DNA of 64,000 nt from Toxoplasma gondii ME49 (Eukaryota > Apicomplexa > Conoidasida > Eucoccidiorida > Sarcocystidae): assembly GCF_000006565.2 (NCBI RefSeq), contig NC_031478.1, positions 6,348,212 through 6,412,211 on the forward strand, in the 5' to 3' direction. The notes below the pieces were generated by a model that saw only the letters and a program-made list of their open reading frames with translations, ran no database searches and was not told the DNA's origin. The position numbers were made by a program, and so were the translations under genes. Shown here in pieces: positions 24,941 through 38,259 of the stretch (within the stretch, counting starts at the first letter, position 1; every line of letters begins with the position of its first letter).

Positions 24941-27233
24941 ATTGTCTCTGGCTGCAGTGCCAGAACACTGTAGACGTGTTGACTATGAGAAGAGACGTGA
25001 ACTAACGTCAGCATTTATGGCAGAGTCGTTCCGCCCGTAGAAGGCGAACTGTCTTTATGGACGCTTGGTACCACATAATTGTGGATCGGTCAAGCCAGGA
25101 GTCAACCTGGCAACTCTTCAATTCTTTCGAAACTCGCAAGAGGTCAAAGATCGAGCTGGGTCTGTACGCGGTGAAACGGTACTGGAGCGCCGACCTGATA
25201 ATTACTAGGAGGCCGCTTGATAAATAGCGTGAGGCTGGTGATGGTGCTATCGAAATTACCAGCGGCAAAATCATCGAGGTGTAGATAGATATTTCATTAT
25301 GTGCTTCGGAGGTGGCATCGTGGGGCACTGATTTGTGTATTGGGTTGGGACGGGGACTAGGGAACGCATCATTTTCTTCTATTTTTTGAAGAATACGTAG
25401 AAGAAGCGACTTTGATATTTTGTTGCTTCGTTTGCTCGGCTGAGGTCGCCAAGTTAGTTTTCGTCGTCAGGGTTTATGAACAAAACGCGCTTTGTGTTCC
25501 GTCACAGCTGAGAAAGGGATGGCATCAAAATCATGCACCCATCACGACTCGCGGATAATCCTTTTTTGCGTTAGCGACGTGCATTCACAGGGTGACAAAC
25601 TGCGGCTTCTCAGGAAAACATGTATCTTCATGTGAAGAGAGTTAATGCAAATGAAGCAGCCTCGACAGGATCGATAAGGAATTCTTCTTGTTTGCCTGCA
25701 TCAGCAGCGATTTGCAGCGCGGCTGTCGTGATCTGTACTCGAACAACACACATCGCTCACTCTTTTCTCGTGCAGGAGCACGTTGTAGTTTTGAACGCCA
25801 TTGGTAGCATCGCATAGTATTACCAATTGCCTGGCGCATAGCTTGTTTGCGTACAAGTTGCGCTGAGATGGGTTAAGCCCCCTTCGATAGTGTTACTGGC
25901 ACATCATCTGCATTGATCACGATGCGTGGATTGCGGATGATGGTCAATTCAGTTTGTCACTGCGTGTACTTCTGTACATCCCAAGTCGTTTCGATGCTGT
26001 AAGCTCAATAATTTGTTGTTCAGCAGTTATCGAGGTAGCCTCGTTTATTAAACATTCAAGGCACTGAAGACCTATCACGTGTTATGATATCCGGAACAAG
26101 GTAAAACACGTTTATTATATTCATTTCACAGCTGTGCACCACTGCAGTGCATGCTTTGTTAGAAGCTTACTTGTGAGACAAAAGAGTCATCGTTATCACC
26201 GCTGCTGTTACATAAGACCTTCATCCAAGTGTTACTCAGCTGTTGATGACGCTCAGCCATGTTTACCCAGCTGGGATCGCTCAAGGGCCTCGATCTGAGT
26301 TAGCGCATACACACACAAAAACTCTCAGAGAGAATCCAGTACTGTTCGAAGACAGCCCAGATGTGCAAGCACGGTGTCCAACATCGGACATACTTCGTCC
26401 GCGCTGCCCCGTGAATTCGATGTCGCGGCGGATAAGTAGGAACGCCTCCGCAGTCCTACTCACTCAGGGGACTTTATCAGCGGGCTAAGATATCTTTATC
26501 AGTGCGTCATACGCCACTTGCCGGTGCCTCGAAGTTGCTTTCATACAATGATGCCGTCAATGCCAGCTGCTCAACACTGTTATGCACGAATTAAACGAGC
26601 AATCACGACGGCCATGCTGCCTGACCAGTTTGATAATCTCGTCTTAACACTGCTTTGCTTGATGCGGAAGAAGTTCTGTTGACAAGCGCCCCACCTTTCG
26701 TTTTGCTCTTGGTCAGCCGTAACTCTGAACAAAATCTTGGTGCTGTCGTGCGCGGTGCCGACTGATACTTTTTGACCTTTCACTACCTAAGTACAAACAG
26801 ACAGAAGCGTCGCAGGTGCAATATCTATCTACGGAAAGTCCTTGTCAACTAGAAGAAAAAGCGGTGTACATTCGCTTCGACGTGACCGACGAGTTTAAAA
26901 GCGTGGACGCTTTACGCGATCCCTCCGCGTAGGTGAAGGTGTTTCCATGCATGTCTGTGCATTACGTGAGCATTCTGCCAATGACAGAAGGCAAAAAACA
27001 CGCACTGGTATCAACAATGTGACACCAGACTACTATGCTGGCAGTTGCAAGCGAGTGTGCGTTGTGCCCTACTCCCTTCTAATCCATGCCTCACGGACCA
27101 ATTTTTTGGGAGCAAATTCAGTGCGTACAAATGCTTCAACGACGATGCCAAACTGCCGTACCTTTCCAGCACTTTCAAAATCGGTTGGAGAGTTTCTACC
27201 TAGCAACCCGCCCACCACTGCTGGAGCAAAAAA
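24941..27233. other. Intergenic, no supported gene
   Basis: About 2.3 kb with only short frames on both strands and no splice-consistent exons. It probably includes the 3' untranslated region of the minus-strand PRMT-like gene. Confidence 0.4.
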
Positions 27234-30200
27234 CTAAACTGTTGGCAACCATTTCCCGGCCGCAAGTACAGTTCGCTCTGTTCTTTGCTTTACCTCAACT
27301 GGTGCCAGCATCTGACACGCTTGCTTCCACGCCTTCGTATGATACGTTGTGTGTGCAGAGGAATTCTGTGAACCATGTGCCAAGGATTGTGTTTTGCTCT
27401 CGACTCGTTTGCCTGATGAATCCATCTTGTGAAACGTCGACCCGATTCGGGATACCAACGCATTAGGAGCGGTGGATATTGTTAAGAGTTCGTCTACTTC
27501 CAGCTCGAACCAGAAGACTACGGCGTTTAACTCCCCAGTGTGGGTTATGTTGACCTGAATAAGGGCGCATACAAAATAAATAGGGATAAAGCAGTCGCTT
27601 TATCTCCTAGAGCAAACGGGTACTGCTGGCGCTCACATACGAGACGAGCACGGCGATTGTTGTATCCGACGACAGGCCTTTTCTACTGAAGCACTCTGGG
27701 AATATTTTATCAAAAAGGACACCTCCTACAGAAGACGGGGAACTTGTTTACAAGGCAACATCCCAGCCGAATAATGCGACTGGCTATATTCAAACTTACC
27801 ATTAGGAGGCGAGCGTTCGCCGCCAAACGTGTTGTACGTTCACGCAATGCTGCTCGGAAGGAGAGTCCGTTTGATACAGCAACGAACAGTGGGCTAACAA
27901 GGTAACACATCAATTGTGTTCCTACTGGATGAGAGGTGAAACCCATGCATATATTTGCACAACGCGTCTGGGGCATTTATCGACTCACCGTCAATTCCTT
28001 TGTTGCTCTTGCAAAAAGAGGCGAGGCCTGGTCGGCTAGAGTGTTCTCAGCTGCACACCGCCAAACAACACGTGCGGCATATCAGCGTGGACGTGTACCG
28101 AGGCACGATATCGACTCAAGCAACCACCCGATGAAACGCCTCTCCAGTCATATTGATCTGTGCTTTCCAAAACCAATAAACGTAGACCAGGGCGTGAACT
28201 GAAAGTACTGCCCTGCCGTAGCATAGTGTTGGTCACCAAATGCATTTGAACTACCGTGGCGCGCTTGGTGTCACGCATGGTGTCCCATTTTGCCTTTATG
28301 TCTCCAGAGAATCGACTGTACAGTATTAAATCCACTCCACTTGTAGCCATGCTAGCAGGCGAATGTGGTAAACACGTACAGAAATCAAATTCCCAAGCTT
28401 CAAAAGGGTCACCAAGTGGTACAAACGCTTCCTCGTCCAGATCAACACCACCGTAATCCGGCACGTATCGGTATGTGCGCCACGTTTCCGCATCGACACC
28501 TCCTACCGAAGCCTTGCCAATCTCAACAAGGACGGCGAAAATCCTCGCCCGGCGAGGCACGAAGACTCCTTCGCGTTTGTTCATCAGCACCTGAACCGCG
28601 GCTCATGAAATGAACATCACAGACCGCGAGAGTCATTTGCGAACGAAATCGGTTGACCTCGTCAGTTTGTCATTTACATCTGTTTCTGTTACAGCGCTGT
28701 CGTTCACAAGCATTTCGCGTTCAGCGGATAGTGCGCCAAAACTACCCATGCCTCTCCGTTTGACTTCACGCTACCCGATCGACCCTCATCTGGTTACTGT
28801 GAACAAATGACATGCGTTATCATTCTACTGGCTAGGTCCGCTCTGTCCATGTCTGTTTCATGGCAACCGCATCGACTCCAACAGCGGTATGGGTTGCAAC
28901 ATGTGAAGACTGGATGTAGCCATAAAACGCACCCAGGACGGTAACACCGCAAAAGCCTGGTAGACCGGCGGTAGCCTTACTTTCGCAATGAACTTTGAAA
29001 GGGGAAGAGCACCCTCTCCCAAACACCCGTAATCAAACAGTCCCAAAACACACATTAGGGCAGGCGAGGTCAGCCTGCATAATTCTGCTTCTTCCGGATC
29101 TGCCTCGTCGATTCGTTCGAGATGTGCCTTGATATCAGATCCGGGTGGAAGCTGATAAAGTTCTCCCAGAGCTAGTAAAGCTGCAGCGTCCTCCTCACCT
29201 ACCAACAGCAGACCGGCGAACGATAAAACACACACTAAAAGGCGTTTCAGATTACACACCAACTTTCTTGAAGAAGGCCGTGTAGTGCTCCGTCTCCGCG
29301 TGTGCAGTGTCGATGCCTATGAATCGTACATTCCCTCTTCTTCGTCAGACCCCCGGTACTGGGCACTTGCCAAAGTCAGAGATAAACAACAGTATGTTTC
29401 ACCGAAAGTGCAGCAGCGTCAGCTGCCATCACTTCATCTGATAGACAAACTGGTAGATACACTAGGAGGCAAGTCTCCATTGATAGGGAAGAGATTTGTT
29501 GGTGCAAGTCCCACCTCCTTCGGCGTGGCTGATCGTTGTTTCAGATCCGACCGAACAACCTGCATGAGGATGCCGCTGCCTGTTGCGGCCTGGTGGGAAG
29601 CTGCAGCTACCTTTCTTTTGGGGCTTTCATAGAAATGCTCCAGATGGATACTCGTTTGTCAAAGAGCGTTCTCACGTTCCATACTCACCCCGAGGCGGCT
29701 TAAGTTGACGCACATCCTTCTCTAGGAAGGAAAACCTTTCTTTCACTTTCGCTTTCAGAAGTGCGTCGTGGCCTTCTTTTGTGGTTCCAGGTTCCTCAGG
29801 TATCACGAGACGCGGCGCTGCACTTTCACAGGATCGTTCTTTGATAGTGTTGCAATTCGACTGCTCTCGTTTATCTTGCAGAGAAGCTCTCTGTTTTCCG
29901 GAACGGTTTTCTCTGGCAATGAGGTCCGACACAGGCCTCCATTTCGTGTCCGCGACCATCGGAACGGTTGGCGCGAGGCATTGCTCCAAGAGAAGCTGAG
30001 AGCACAGGCGTACGAGAAATTAGACACACCATGAGAATTTAAGTACGGCCGTGAAAGCCAAAAGATATCAGCAGTGGTAATGTGAAACTGGAGTAGGATT
30101 AAACGTTCCTCGAGGTTCTTAGACTGGTTGCATAATCTCGCCTCAAAAAGGCAGTACGTTCATGCTGCGCTCGAACACAAAGACCGTGACGTAATGCAGC

Positions 30201-33200
30201 CTTCGTTTTTACACACTAATCTAACTGAATACTGTGGACCCGTCGTCTGTGGGCACACAACCCTCGCAAGGGATGCGGCAATAGGGACCGGTTCAGTCAT
30301 AGCTTCTTCTGCTGGCAGCATTGTTTCCCAGTTGATTTGCCCACCTCACGGTTGTCGGACGCGACCTTTCTGCAGGCTCGAATGTTTCCAGTCCAAGGGT
30401 CGACTACTGTGACGTGGTACCGCTGAATTCGCTTGTGGTGCTGCTGCCAAGCACCTGCCGAACAGCCTTCCGACCGGACAATTTCGTCAGCTGCGGCGTG
30501 TCCAGCAAGGAACGGCAGGGGGGCCGGAGCCGCTCCCGCGCACAAGATCGAGAGGCAAGGCGGCACGGGGAGATCCTCAGCTTTGGAAGACCCTGCGAGC
30601 TGTTCGTATCGTTGCATGCGTTTCCTGATTTTGTCCAGCTGCGTCCGTGCGACACGGGCAAGCCCCGCCTCGAGATCTGCAAAGACAGGAAGCCCTTGCA
30701 GTTGCTGACGTTCTCGTGGTACAGTAGAAGGGGGCTTCGGATGGTACACAGTAGCGAAATAACGCATGTTTCTACAGTTGCATTCGTCAACGGAATTTGC
30801 TACATGCAAGCGTGTACTGGTGGGCGTTTACTGGACGACATTACTATATTTGTCACCACAACACGAGTGGGGTGACACACAACCCCTTCTACACCATAGC
30901 GCTGCAGAGTTGGTTTTGTGGTCTTGTCAGATGACGGGAATCCCTATATGCAAGCTAGGCAGTTCTCGATACTATCCAGACACTACGTCACGACGCGTCG
31001 GCGCGCTGAGTAAGCCGAGTGGTGACCGAATCCCTCAATCCAATTCCGAATTTCCAGACTTACGGCCGAGAAGCTCAGGATCGCGGAGGAGATCGAGGTG
31101 ATAGCGGGCAATGGCAAACTGCTGCGTGCGTTTGGGTGATTCGCGCGGAGAGACCAACCTGATCGCATCAGCAGACGACGTCTCACCGTTGCCTAATTTG
31201 AGTCAAGCCGTGCGCCGATGCGACCACTAGGGAAAGTGCTGCAGATGAGTAAAGCAGGCACCATGTAAAAGATATCGCTTGCGTATTGTTGGTTCATGGG
31301 GTGACGAAAGAGAGGGAATATTGCGTGATGTCTGCTGCCGAGAAATCAGGAGAAAGAAGATACCATGACTTTCTGTGTCATATGCCACACCCCTCTTACT
31401 TGAAGCGCAACCGTGAAGAGGTGTGAGAGGCTTTTACTGTAAGTACTTGACCTTCTTCCACGGTTACAGGGTCAATCCAGAACACGGCATGGCGCCACGC
31501 GGGTCTTCGTGAACAAGCACTGCCATTCAGTTCATTCTGTCGTGAACGGCAACAGGGAGGGACAGAGGTGGAGTGTGGCGTGCCATCCAGCACGAGAGTT
31601 TCTTCGTCGTCTGGATGACTGACTGCCTCGTCCTTCTTGAAGCGTGCACAGAGTTTGTACCATACCACGAAGGCATTCAAAACTCCCGTTCCAGTGCAAG
31701 GTAAGACGATAGTTTCTTCTCTGTGAAGAGGCAGGTCCTGAAATAAATAGAATGCAGCCGATGCAAGAGCAGGCGCTACCTGGGACCACACAAATTTCAT
31801 CCGAAAGCATGCTTGACATACTTGCTCACTGCGACCTCTCAAAATGGTGCCTGCTCGTCCTTCATTCAGCTGGCTAAAAACTCCTTCCCACCATCAAAGG
31901 GGACAGAGTGTCCATCAGCGTTATAATGGAAGGGATGCCCTAACTGTGTAAACAGACGTAGGCCCTTCGCCGTGTTCCAAATCTTGGCCAGCACAGATCG
32001 CCTCCAAGTCCCCAACTCTATCTCCTTCTGGTTTCAAGCAAACCGGAGGGCGAAAGAGTAGTGAAACTGCGAGCGATGGACCCATACCTGATCTAACTCT
32101 TCGAGGTGTCCATCAAAAGTGAACTGGAAAACTGGATGAGGGTCTGAGAGAGGAACAGCAACGTCGCCGTTGTGAACGGGACAGAAACTTGACGGCGGTC
32201 CAGTCGGACAAGGAACCTGGGTCACCCGAAGGGCAGTTGGTTCTGCGTACGGATTCCACCGAACAGCTGTTTCAACTGCTCCCCACTGGTAACCAGTTTT
32301 TGTCGGAGGCAGGGTTACGGAAAAGGCCTCAACAAATACCGTTGCTCTGCGCCGTGATACCAGAGAAGACAAGAGAAAGAAGACAAGACATTTTCACAAC
32401 AAAAACGCCAGGACGTTACGATCAAGCAAACTGACAGGGCTGCGATTTGGCGAACATAACCGAGGCGCACGTGAGAGAGGAGCACGCTACAAAACTGGTT
32501 GGGAAAAAAGTGTGAAATTGACATCAAAGTTGTTGTCTCATGGAAGGGTAGGGATATGACAGCTTTCAGAAAGGCGCTCTTCATCACACAGCACGACAGT
32601 TCATGGAAGGGGGACAGTGGGTTAGTCCATGCCTTGTTATTGAACTGAAAGCGAGTGTCTACAGAGCGTACTGAGGATGTTCATGTGCCTCCGCCAGTGT
32701 TGTGCCAAAGCTTGCACAGACGGGATGCTATCGGACGCTCGCCTCTCAGTAGCAACAGAGGACCTTTCAAAGAGCGTACCTGCTGGGATACACTACGACG
32801 TCAGGCTGACAAAGGTTTTTTCGGGCAAATCGGACTTGAGGAATGAGACGGCGGCCCAGCAGGGCTTCGTCTAGCATACTGAGGTCAATGACGAGCACCT
32901 CAGCTTTCTTGCTCATATCCTTGGTTACGTGATCCAGTGGATCCGAGGCATCATCTGCACACTCAACGCCCTCTATTCGCTGCCGAACAACGTTAACCAG
33001 GGCAGATACTCCGTTCCGGTGCACCATCTGCTTGGCCACCTCAGCTGCAGTAAAGCAGATCAGCGAGCAGCAGTTCCGTGTGTGCGAGAGCGTGGCATTA
33101 TTCACATGGGACAGTTTTGTTGTTGAAGCGCACGACCAAGCGACTGCAACGATTGTGTCAGTGTGTGGCCTTCCACTTGTTGATCCCTTTGCGAGCCTCC

Positions 33201-35923
33201 CCACAACGTGTCGTGCAGGTAGACCGTGCAAGACTGGTGATGCGCAATAATGGCTCCACTCGAGCACGTCAGCCTAACCAATAGAGGAAAAACGAGGCAG
33301 CGTACAACAAAATGAGTTCTATTATCTTCTTGTCAGCGAACCCTTCGAATCAAGAGCGTAGAGCAGATGAAGAATTATAGTCTCAGGCCTTTGCTTATCG
33401 GTGTGGAATCTTCTTGCCTATGGGTTGGGAAAGAAAGACGGTGCAGGCAGTAATAGGCTTCTTGTCCGCGGGCTCTGGCACGCTCGGGCCTCCAGCAGGG
33501 TCTGCCGTGTTTGCGCCGTCTGCTCTCTCCGTGCACGCCGTCACTTCTCCGTCATGTCCGTCCAGCGTTTGCAACGAGACTAATCTCTGTTGAAGCATTT
33601 GAGCCGCCTTCACTAGAGGCACACACGTGCCTGTGCCCAAGAACAGCCAGCTGTTACAAGAAATCTCCTTATTGGAAAGGACATTCTCTAGCACTGCAGA
33701 GAGCCCGTCAGTAAAGGCCGACAGCTCTACAGTATTCAGCATGCCCGCAAGCTTTCTTGGCTCGCGAAGTTCCGTTGTTAACTGACAAACAGAGAGAAAT
33801 GAGAGGACGACAACAACATAAATTCTGGAAAGAGATGGGGCGGCACTCCACCCGTTTGATACCGCTTTGGCACGGAACTTGCAGAGGGGCGGTTGAAGTC
33901 CAGATTTCAACTAGCACTGACCGAACCGGGCCATGTTATGGATATGCGTCTTGATGGTCAGGTGTGATCGTGGACGTAACACAGGAGACCCACTGGCTTC
34001 AGACAACCCCTGAGTTCAGCTGCACCACTGATGCTTTAATGCACTCACCTGAAGATACCTGCAAAGTGCCACGGGCGCCTCCAGGCGAAGCCTCTGTTTT
34101 TTTGTTTCCTCGTCCGTTCGTTCCCGTAGACGTGTTCCGGATTTCTCGTCTTTGTTAGAGCATTTGCTGCGTGCCGATTCACGGAGGACGTTCGAGAAGT
34201 TTGGCAACTCCGAGAAAATCATTGAGGGGCAGAAAGACAGAGTTCGCGTTCGCTTCTCTGAAAACGAGGAAACGTCAGCTTTTCCTGCATGGGAAAAGGT
34301 CACAAGGAACTGCTGCTGACCTTACCAACTGCGTGTTCTCCTTGCAAAAGTGATACTTGATGATACATGATACGGGTGCCATAAAGTTGTGACTGCCTAG
34401 CGTCCGAGGCGTGCTGCAACAATCCTTGCGAAAGGATGTTCTGTCGCTAAGAACTAGTTGAGCCTTACCGGTAAGCAACATCTCAAGCTGGCGCTTTTGT
34501 TTTTCTGAAAGTTGCTCGCTGAATTCAATGGGGCATCCCCCCGTATCGACATCTGCTGAAAGCGCTTGAGCCCTGGAGACAGTGTCGAACAACAGGAGAT
34601 TCCTAGAAACAGCAAAGGATGGTGGCTTGACGCTTATCAAACAAAGGATGTGCTTGAATGCTAGCTGTCATTATTGTCACTCTCGAGGAGAAGAGAGGCT
34701 GAGGTACTGCACTGGTACCTTACAGTTCATCGTCGGGATCTTCGATACCGTCGAAGCGGCTGTACTCAGTTGTGACGCGTGCCACGAGTTTTGCCTTGTG
34801 AGCCAACTTCTCTGATTTGTCTATCCAAAGGTCCAACTCTCTCAGCTTCATGGCGTCCACTTCATGTCTTTTTGCCATTGTGAAGGCTGACACTGCTCCG
34901 CTGTACTTCCCAATCGCGAACAAAACTCTCCCTGCTCGGAACCAACCCTAAGGAAAAGGACGCATTAGTCACAGGGGTTCGCTTGCAGGCATCTTCCTCG
35001 AAAAAGCCTGTCCTATGTGACGACTGTAGTGTCCTTTGACGTGATCGAGCTGGGTTCGTGGGCCTATCCATGCTAAAGACGAGAATCTGATACGCCGGAA
35101 AATCTTCCGCGCCAATAACTCGTAAAGTGCAAGACACGTGTATCGCATTCTTCTGTGCAATTAGCTGACATCGAAACCTTTCGGCAACCAGGTGCGCCCC
35201 TTGTCCACGCTTTCTTACTTTTGGCCACTCTCGTTTCAGCTGTATACACGTTCGAGCGTCTTCAAGAGCCTTTTCGTTGTCACCAAGGAGAAAGTAACAA
35301 GCAGATCTATTTGATAGAAGGGAGTGCTTCTGGGAAGCTTCTTCGCCAGCAAGAGCCTCATTGTAGTATTTGATGGCCTCCTCGTATTTCCCGTTGCTGA
35401 CACAGAGCCATAGCAGAAGGGCAATGATTTCGGTGTAAAGCAGCCAGAGACGGTTAGAAGGCAAGCTGTTAACCCTAGCAACAGCAAATCGCTTACCAAG
35501 CGGGTTACCCAGCACCCAGTGATTGGATCCGAACGGCGTAGTCGCATGCGAAACAACTTGAGTGAGACATTAGAGCACTTTGACAATGGACGCCACTTCT
35601 CTTTCGACAAAAGATGCCACAGCGGCAGGCTGATTACAGATTAGGATGTGGAAGAAAGTACGCAAACTACAGCACTTCGAGAAGTCTTTCTCGAAGACCG
35701 GCGGGATTCTGATTCAGTGACGAATGTGAATTTTACTCGGTTGACCATGGCCGGTCCACGGACACCGAACCCGGACCTACGTGAAGGCCGAGTTCCCGAG
35801 TTCTCGAGCACGGCGAACGGCGTGCTTGAACAGGTCCTTGTCCATACGTTTAAATGCATCCTCGACTGCGCTGTAGTTGCCCGAACAGTAGGCAGACATG
35901 ATCTTCGTCGCCTCTTCCTCCAT
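27234..35923 (-). CDS. TPR plus tandem PRMT-fold protein (PRMT9-like)
   Basis: PRMT9-type proteins carry N-terminal TPRs and two arginine-methyltransferase modules. In-phase exons: 35923-35781, 35396-35219, 34947-34724, 34602-34469, 34257-34049, 33781 to about 33400, 33044-32780, 32346-32088, 31737-31400, 31158-31064, 30676 to about 30350, about 29998-29689, 29198-28981, 28590-28380 and 28301 onward. Further short exons run to a likely stop at 27234. The first three exons give TPRs (NGKYEEAIKYYNEALAGEE, then LSNRSACYFLLGDNEKALED). Module 1 has a cofactor loop WLFLGTGTC, loop VIDLSMLDEALLGR, barrel start RATVFVEAF and WRHAVFWIDPVTVEEG. Module 2 has RYHLDLLRDPELLG, ILCAGAAP, VTVVDPWTGN, LFDYGCLGEGALP, RRARIFAVLVE, WEFDF and a final AWKQACQMLAPVEV. 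Both modules lack one or both catalytic Glu residues, so activity is doubtful. Joins at 33.4 kb, 30.35 kb and 28.2-27.2 kb are unresolved. Confidence 0.75.
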
Positions 35924-37696
35924 CGTCCCGACCAACCGAAGAAGCGCAACAGAAGAAATTCCTGGAACAGTTCTCGTTCACAACGACAGGACGTCAATCT
36001 CGAAAAGTAGGAAGTGGTGCAGGCTTTGGTATGGTGTCAGGCACCGTTCTGCCATCAAGAACATCGAGCAATCAACATACAATGCGACCTATGCGCCGGG
36101 AAGTGTCTAGCCGACCAGGCGTGCAAGCACTGGCGACTGCCTCTAACAAACGAAAATCGTCACAATGACGTAGAGAAGGCAAGTGAAAACAGCGATTATC
36201 GGACGGGCAAAAATGTAGTAATCGTGGTCAACCCACTGAGTGACAGCGTGCGAACTGGCTGATCTAAGTGTTCGAAGTGCACTCTCGACCGCCGTCGGTG
36301 GAGACGGAGACGCCGCCGTGTGCTGTCTCCAGTACGAATTGGACGCAGGACCATTCCTCGCAAAAAATGCACGGTAGGCTGACCGGCTTTTTTGTCTTTG
36401 TTTTGTGCCCCACGGCAAAAAATGTTTTTCAAGTGGCAGGAGCTGCTCAGTTCTCTCCTGTGAAACTCGTGGTCGAAACGGTGGGTGCGGTAGGCAAAAA
36501 ATTTGAACGCTCCCTGAATGCCACTAGTCAAGAAGTCGTCAGCTGTCTCACACATCCTTGTCGGGTAATTATCGTCGTGCGTGAAAGCTGGTCTGACTCT
36601 TTAGTAATTCACGTGCTCCCAGACTTGGATGCAAGAAGAGAGCGACTCTGAAGATCCAGTGAACTGAACACCATATACATGGAATCTCCAAGCGGATCAC
36701 CACCAAATTCTACTCTTGAGCACAGTACAAATGGGGCTGTTATATTTCTCCCCCCATCACAGAGTTGAGTAAAAACTTCTTCTGGCTTCTGGAGCGTTCC
36801 GCATTGTAAGAACAATCTTATGCGCATATCGTCGATTAAAGCTCGAGTGAACACGTCCCTTTGGCGTTAGTGCGGAAAGCTTCTCACTGGAAGTTCATTT
36901 CAGTACCGAACGACGACGGTCGTTCCATCACCAATTGTCACGGGGTATGTGTTGGTTTGATCCGCCACATTCTTCTGTCTGCGTGACGCTCCCTGTCATC
37001 TCCCGTAACGGTGGAACAAAAGTAGCCATGATCCTCCTGGGTGCCGCTTATATCCTTCGAGCCGCCTTTCACCTGTCGCTTGAGAAAGCACGCCATTGCG
37101 TTTCTCTCTAACTGTGCCCGCCATCTCTATACAGTTCTTCACCTCAAGCAGCTGGATAATTCTAGGACTGCAGTCCGTCATCCGGAAACCAAACAAATAA
37201 CACGGTCTTCTGCCCTGTACTCAGCCTGTCTGTATGACTGTGCATTTTCTTTGATTATGTATTTGCCTGGGCAGACGCATGTAAATCTACTTTTGTTCGT
37301 CAAAACAGATACAGGCTGCATTGCACTACCGTTTGACTTCATGCTACTCCCGTCAGAACGTAGAGTTTTAAGAATTGTTTTCACCAAACTAAAGGCCTCC
37401 CTGGCACATAAATTCCTTCTTGAGGGAACCAGCTGTTACACGACAAATCATACGAGCGACCAGAGCGGTGATTTCAATGATAAAACACCTCGGCCAGGCA
37501 CACAAAGGTTTTTTTTCGATTCATCCGTAGAATATATGACATGCTTGTGTGTGCCGCTTACCGCCATTACTGCAACAGTTTTGGGTAGACTACAGCACAT
37601 GAGCGGTTGAAGATATTCCACCATTTCCCTCCATGGATAACTTCCATTCATGTTGTCTGAAACATACATAATGGAATGCTGATCTTGTCCCTGCCT
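35924..37696. other. PRMT-like gene upstream region, no supported gene
   Basis: It contains the probable promoter and 5' leader of the minus-strand TPR-PRMT gene. Frames of about 120 codons occur on both strands near 36.2-36.6 kb and 37.0-37.6 kb, without exon context or recognised protein. Confidence 0.35.
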
Positions 37697-38245
37697 TTAC
37701 GCGTTTTTTCGTAGTTGACGGACTGAGTGATCTGGATTCGCATACAATGTGCAAGCGGCGCAAACTTTTCCAATGAGTGAGAGCGCTAAGCATCTGTCCA
37801 AGTTCATCCAAAACGCCTCCGGCCTTTGATCTCTGAGCACCGTAGTGCCTGATTTGGAACAGCAATCAAACTTCCGCTTCCCCCGCAAGACAGAGGTACA
37901 CACGATTTCATCATGCAGAGTCGCTTCTTCGCATGCGTACAATTGTAAACATTAAGTCGTTCCGTCTTTACGTCTAGAGGACACGCACTCACCGACCAAG
38001 AACCAAAACAAACATGGCAAGCTGCACACCGTCCGTTGACAGGTTTTGGCTTCAAGACCAAGCGTAGCCTGAAGGCAGATTCAGCTGCCTCTCTGAAGGA
38101 CCTGTTGGCATGACAAGAAAAACTCATGAGACACTCGAAGATACTTGCACGCATAGCTGAAAAGGTTGGTTGTGCAAGTGTGCCACAGAGCCGCAGTGCC
38201 TGCCGACAGCGGATCCGGGTGTAAATGTCCCCCTGAAGCTTACAA
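37697..38245 (-). CDS. Possible RNase P/MRP Rpr2/Rpp21-type subunit
   Basis: A coding-looking segment follows an acceptor (GGCTCTTCAG) near 38245 and runs to a GTGAGT donor after 37993. A second segment ends at a stop at 37697. The first carries SFREAAESAFRLRLVLKPKP followed by GRCAACHVCF. The second carries GKVCAACTLYANPD. Rpr2/Rpp21/Snm1 proteins have an N-terminal helical part, an R/K-L-V/L-L-R stretch, and two C-x-x-C pairs that bind zinc near the RNA. Here both C-x-x-C pairs and the basic stretch before the first are present. Against this, the phase across the 37.99-37.9 kb intron is not settled, an extra intron ending at 38102 is possible, and the 5' exon with the start codon is not identified. 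Confidence 0.35.
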
Positions 38246-38259
38246 AACTGAAGAGCCAC

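Noticed and set aside
31396..31842. Stop at 31396 taken as the end of a single-module PRMT gene
   Set aside because: The stop is formed by the GTAAGA donor itself, and the next exon (31158-31064) joins in phase and starts a second module.
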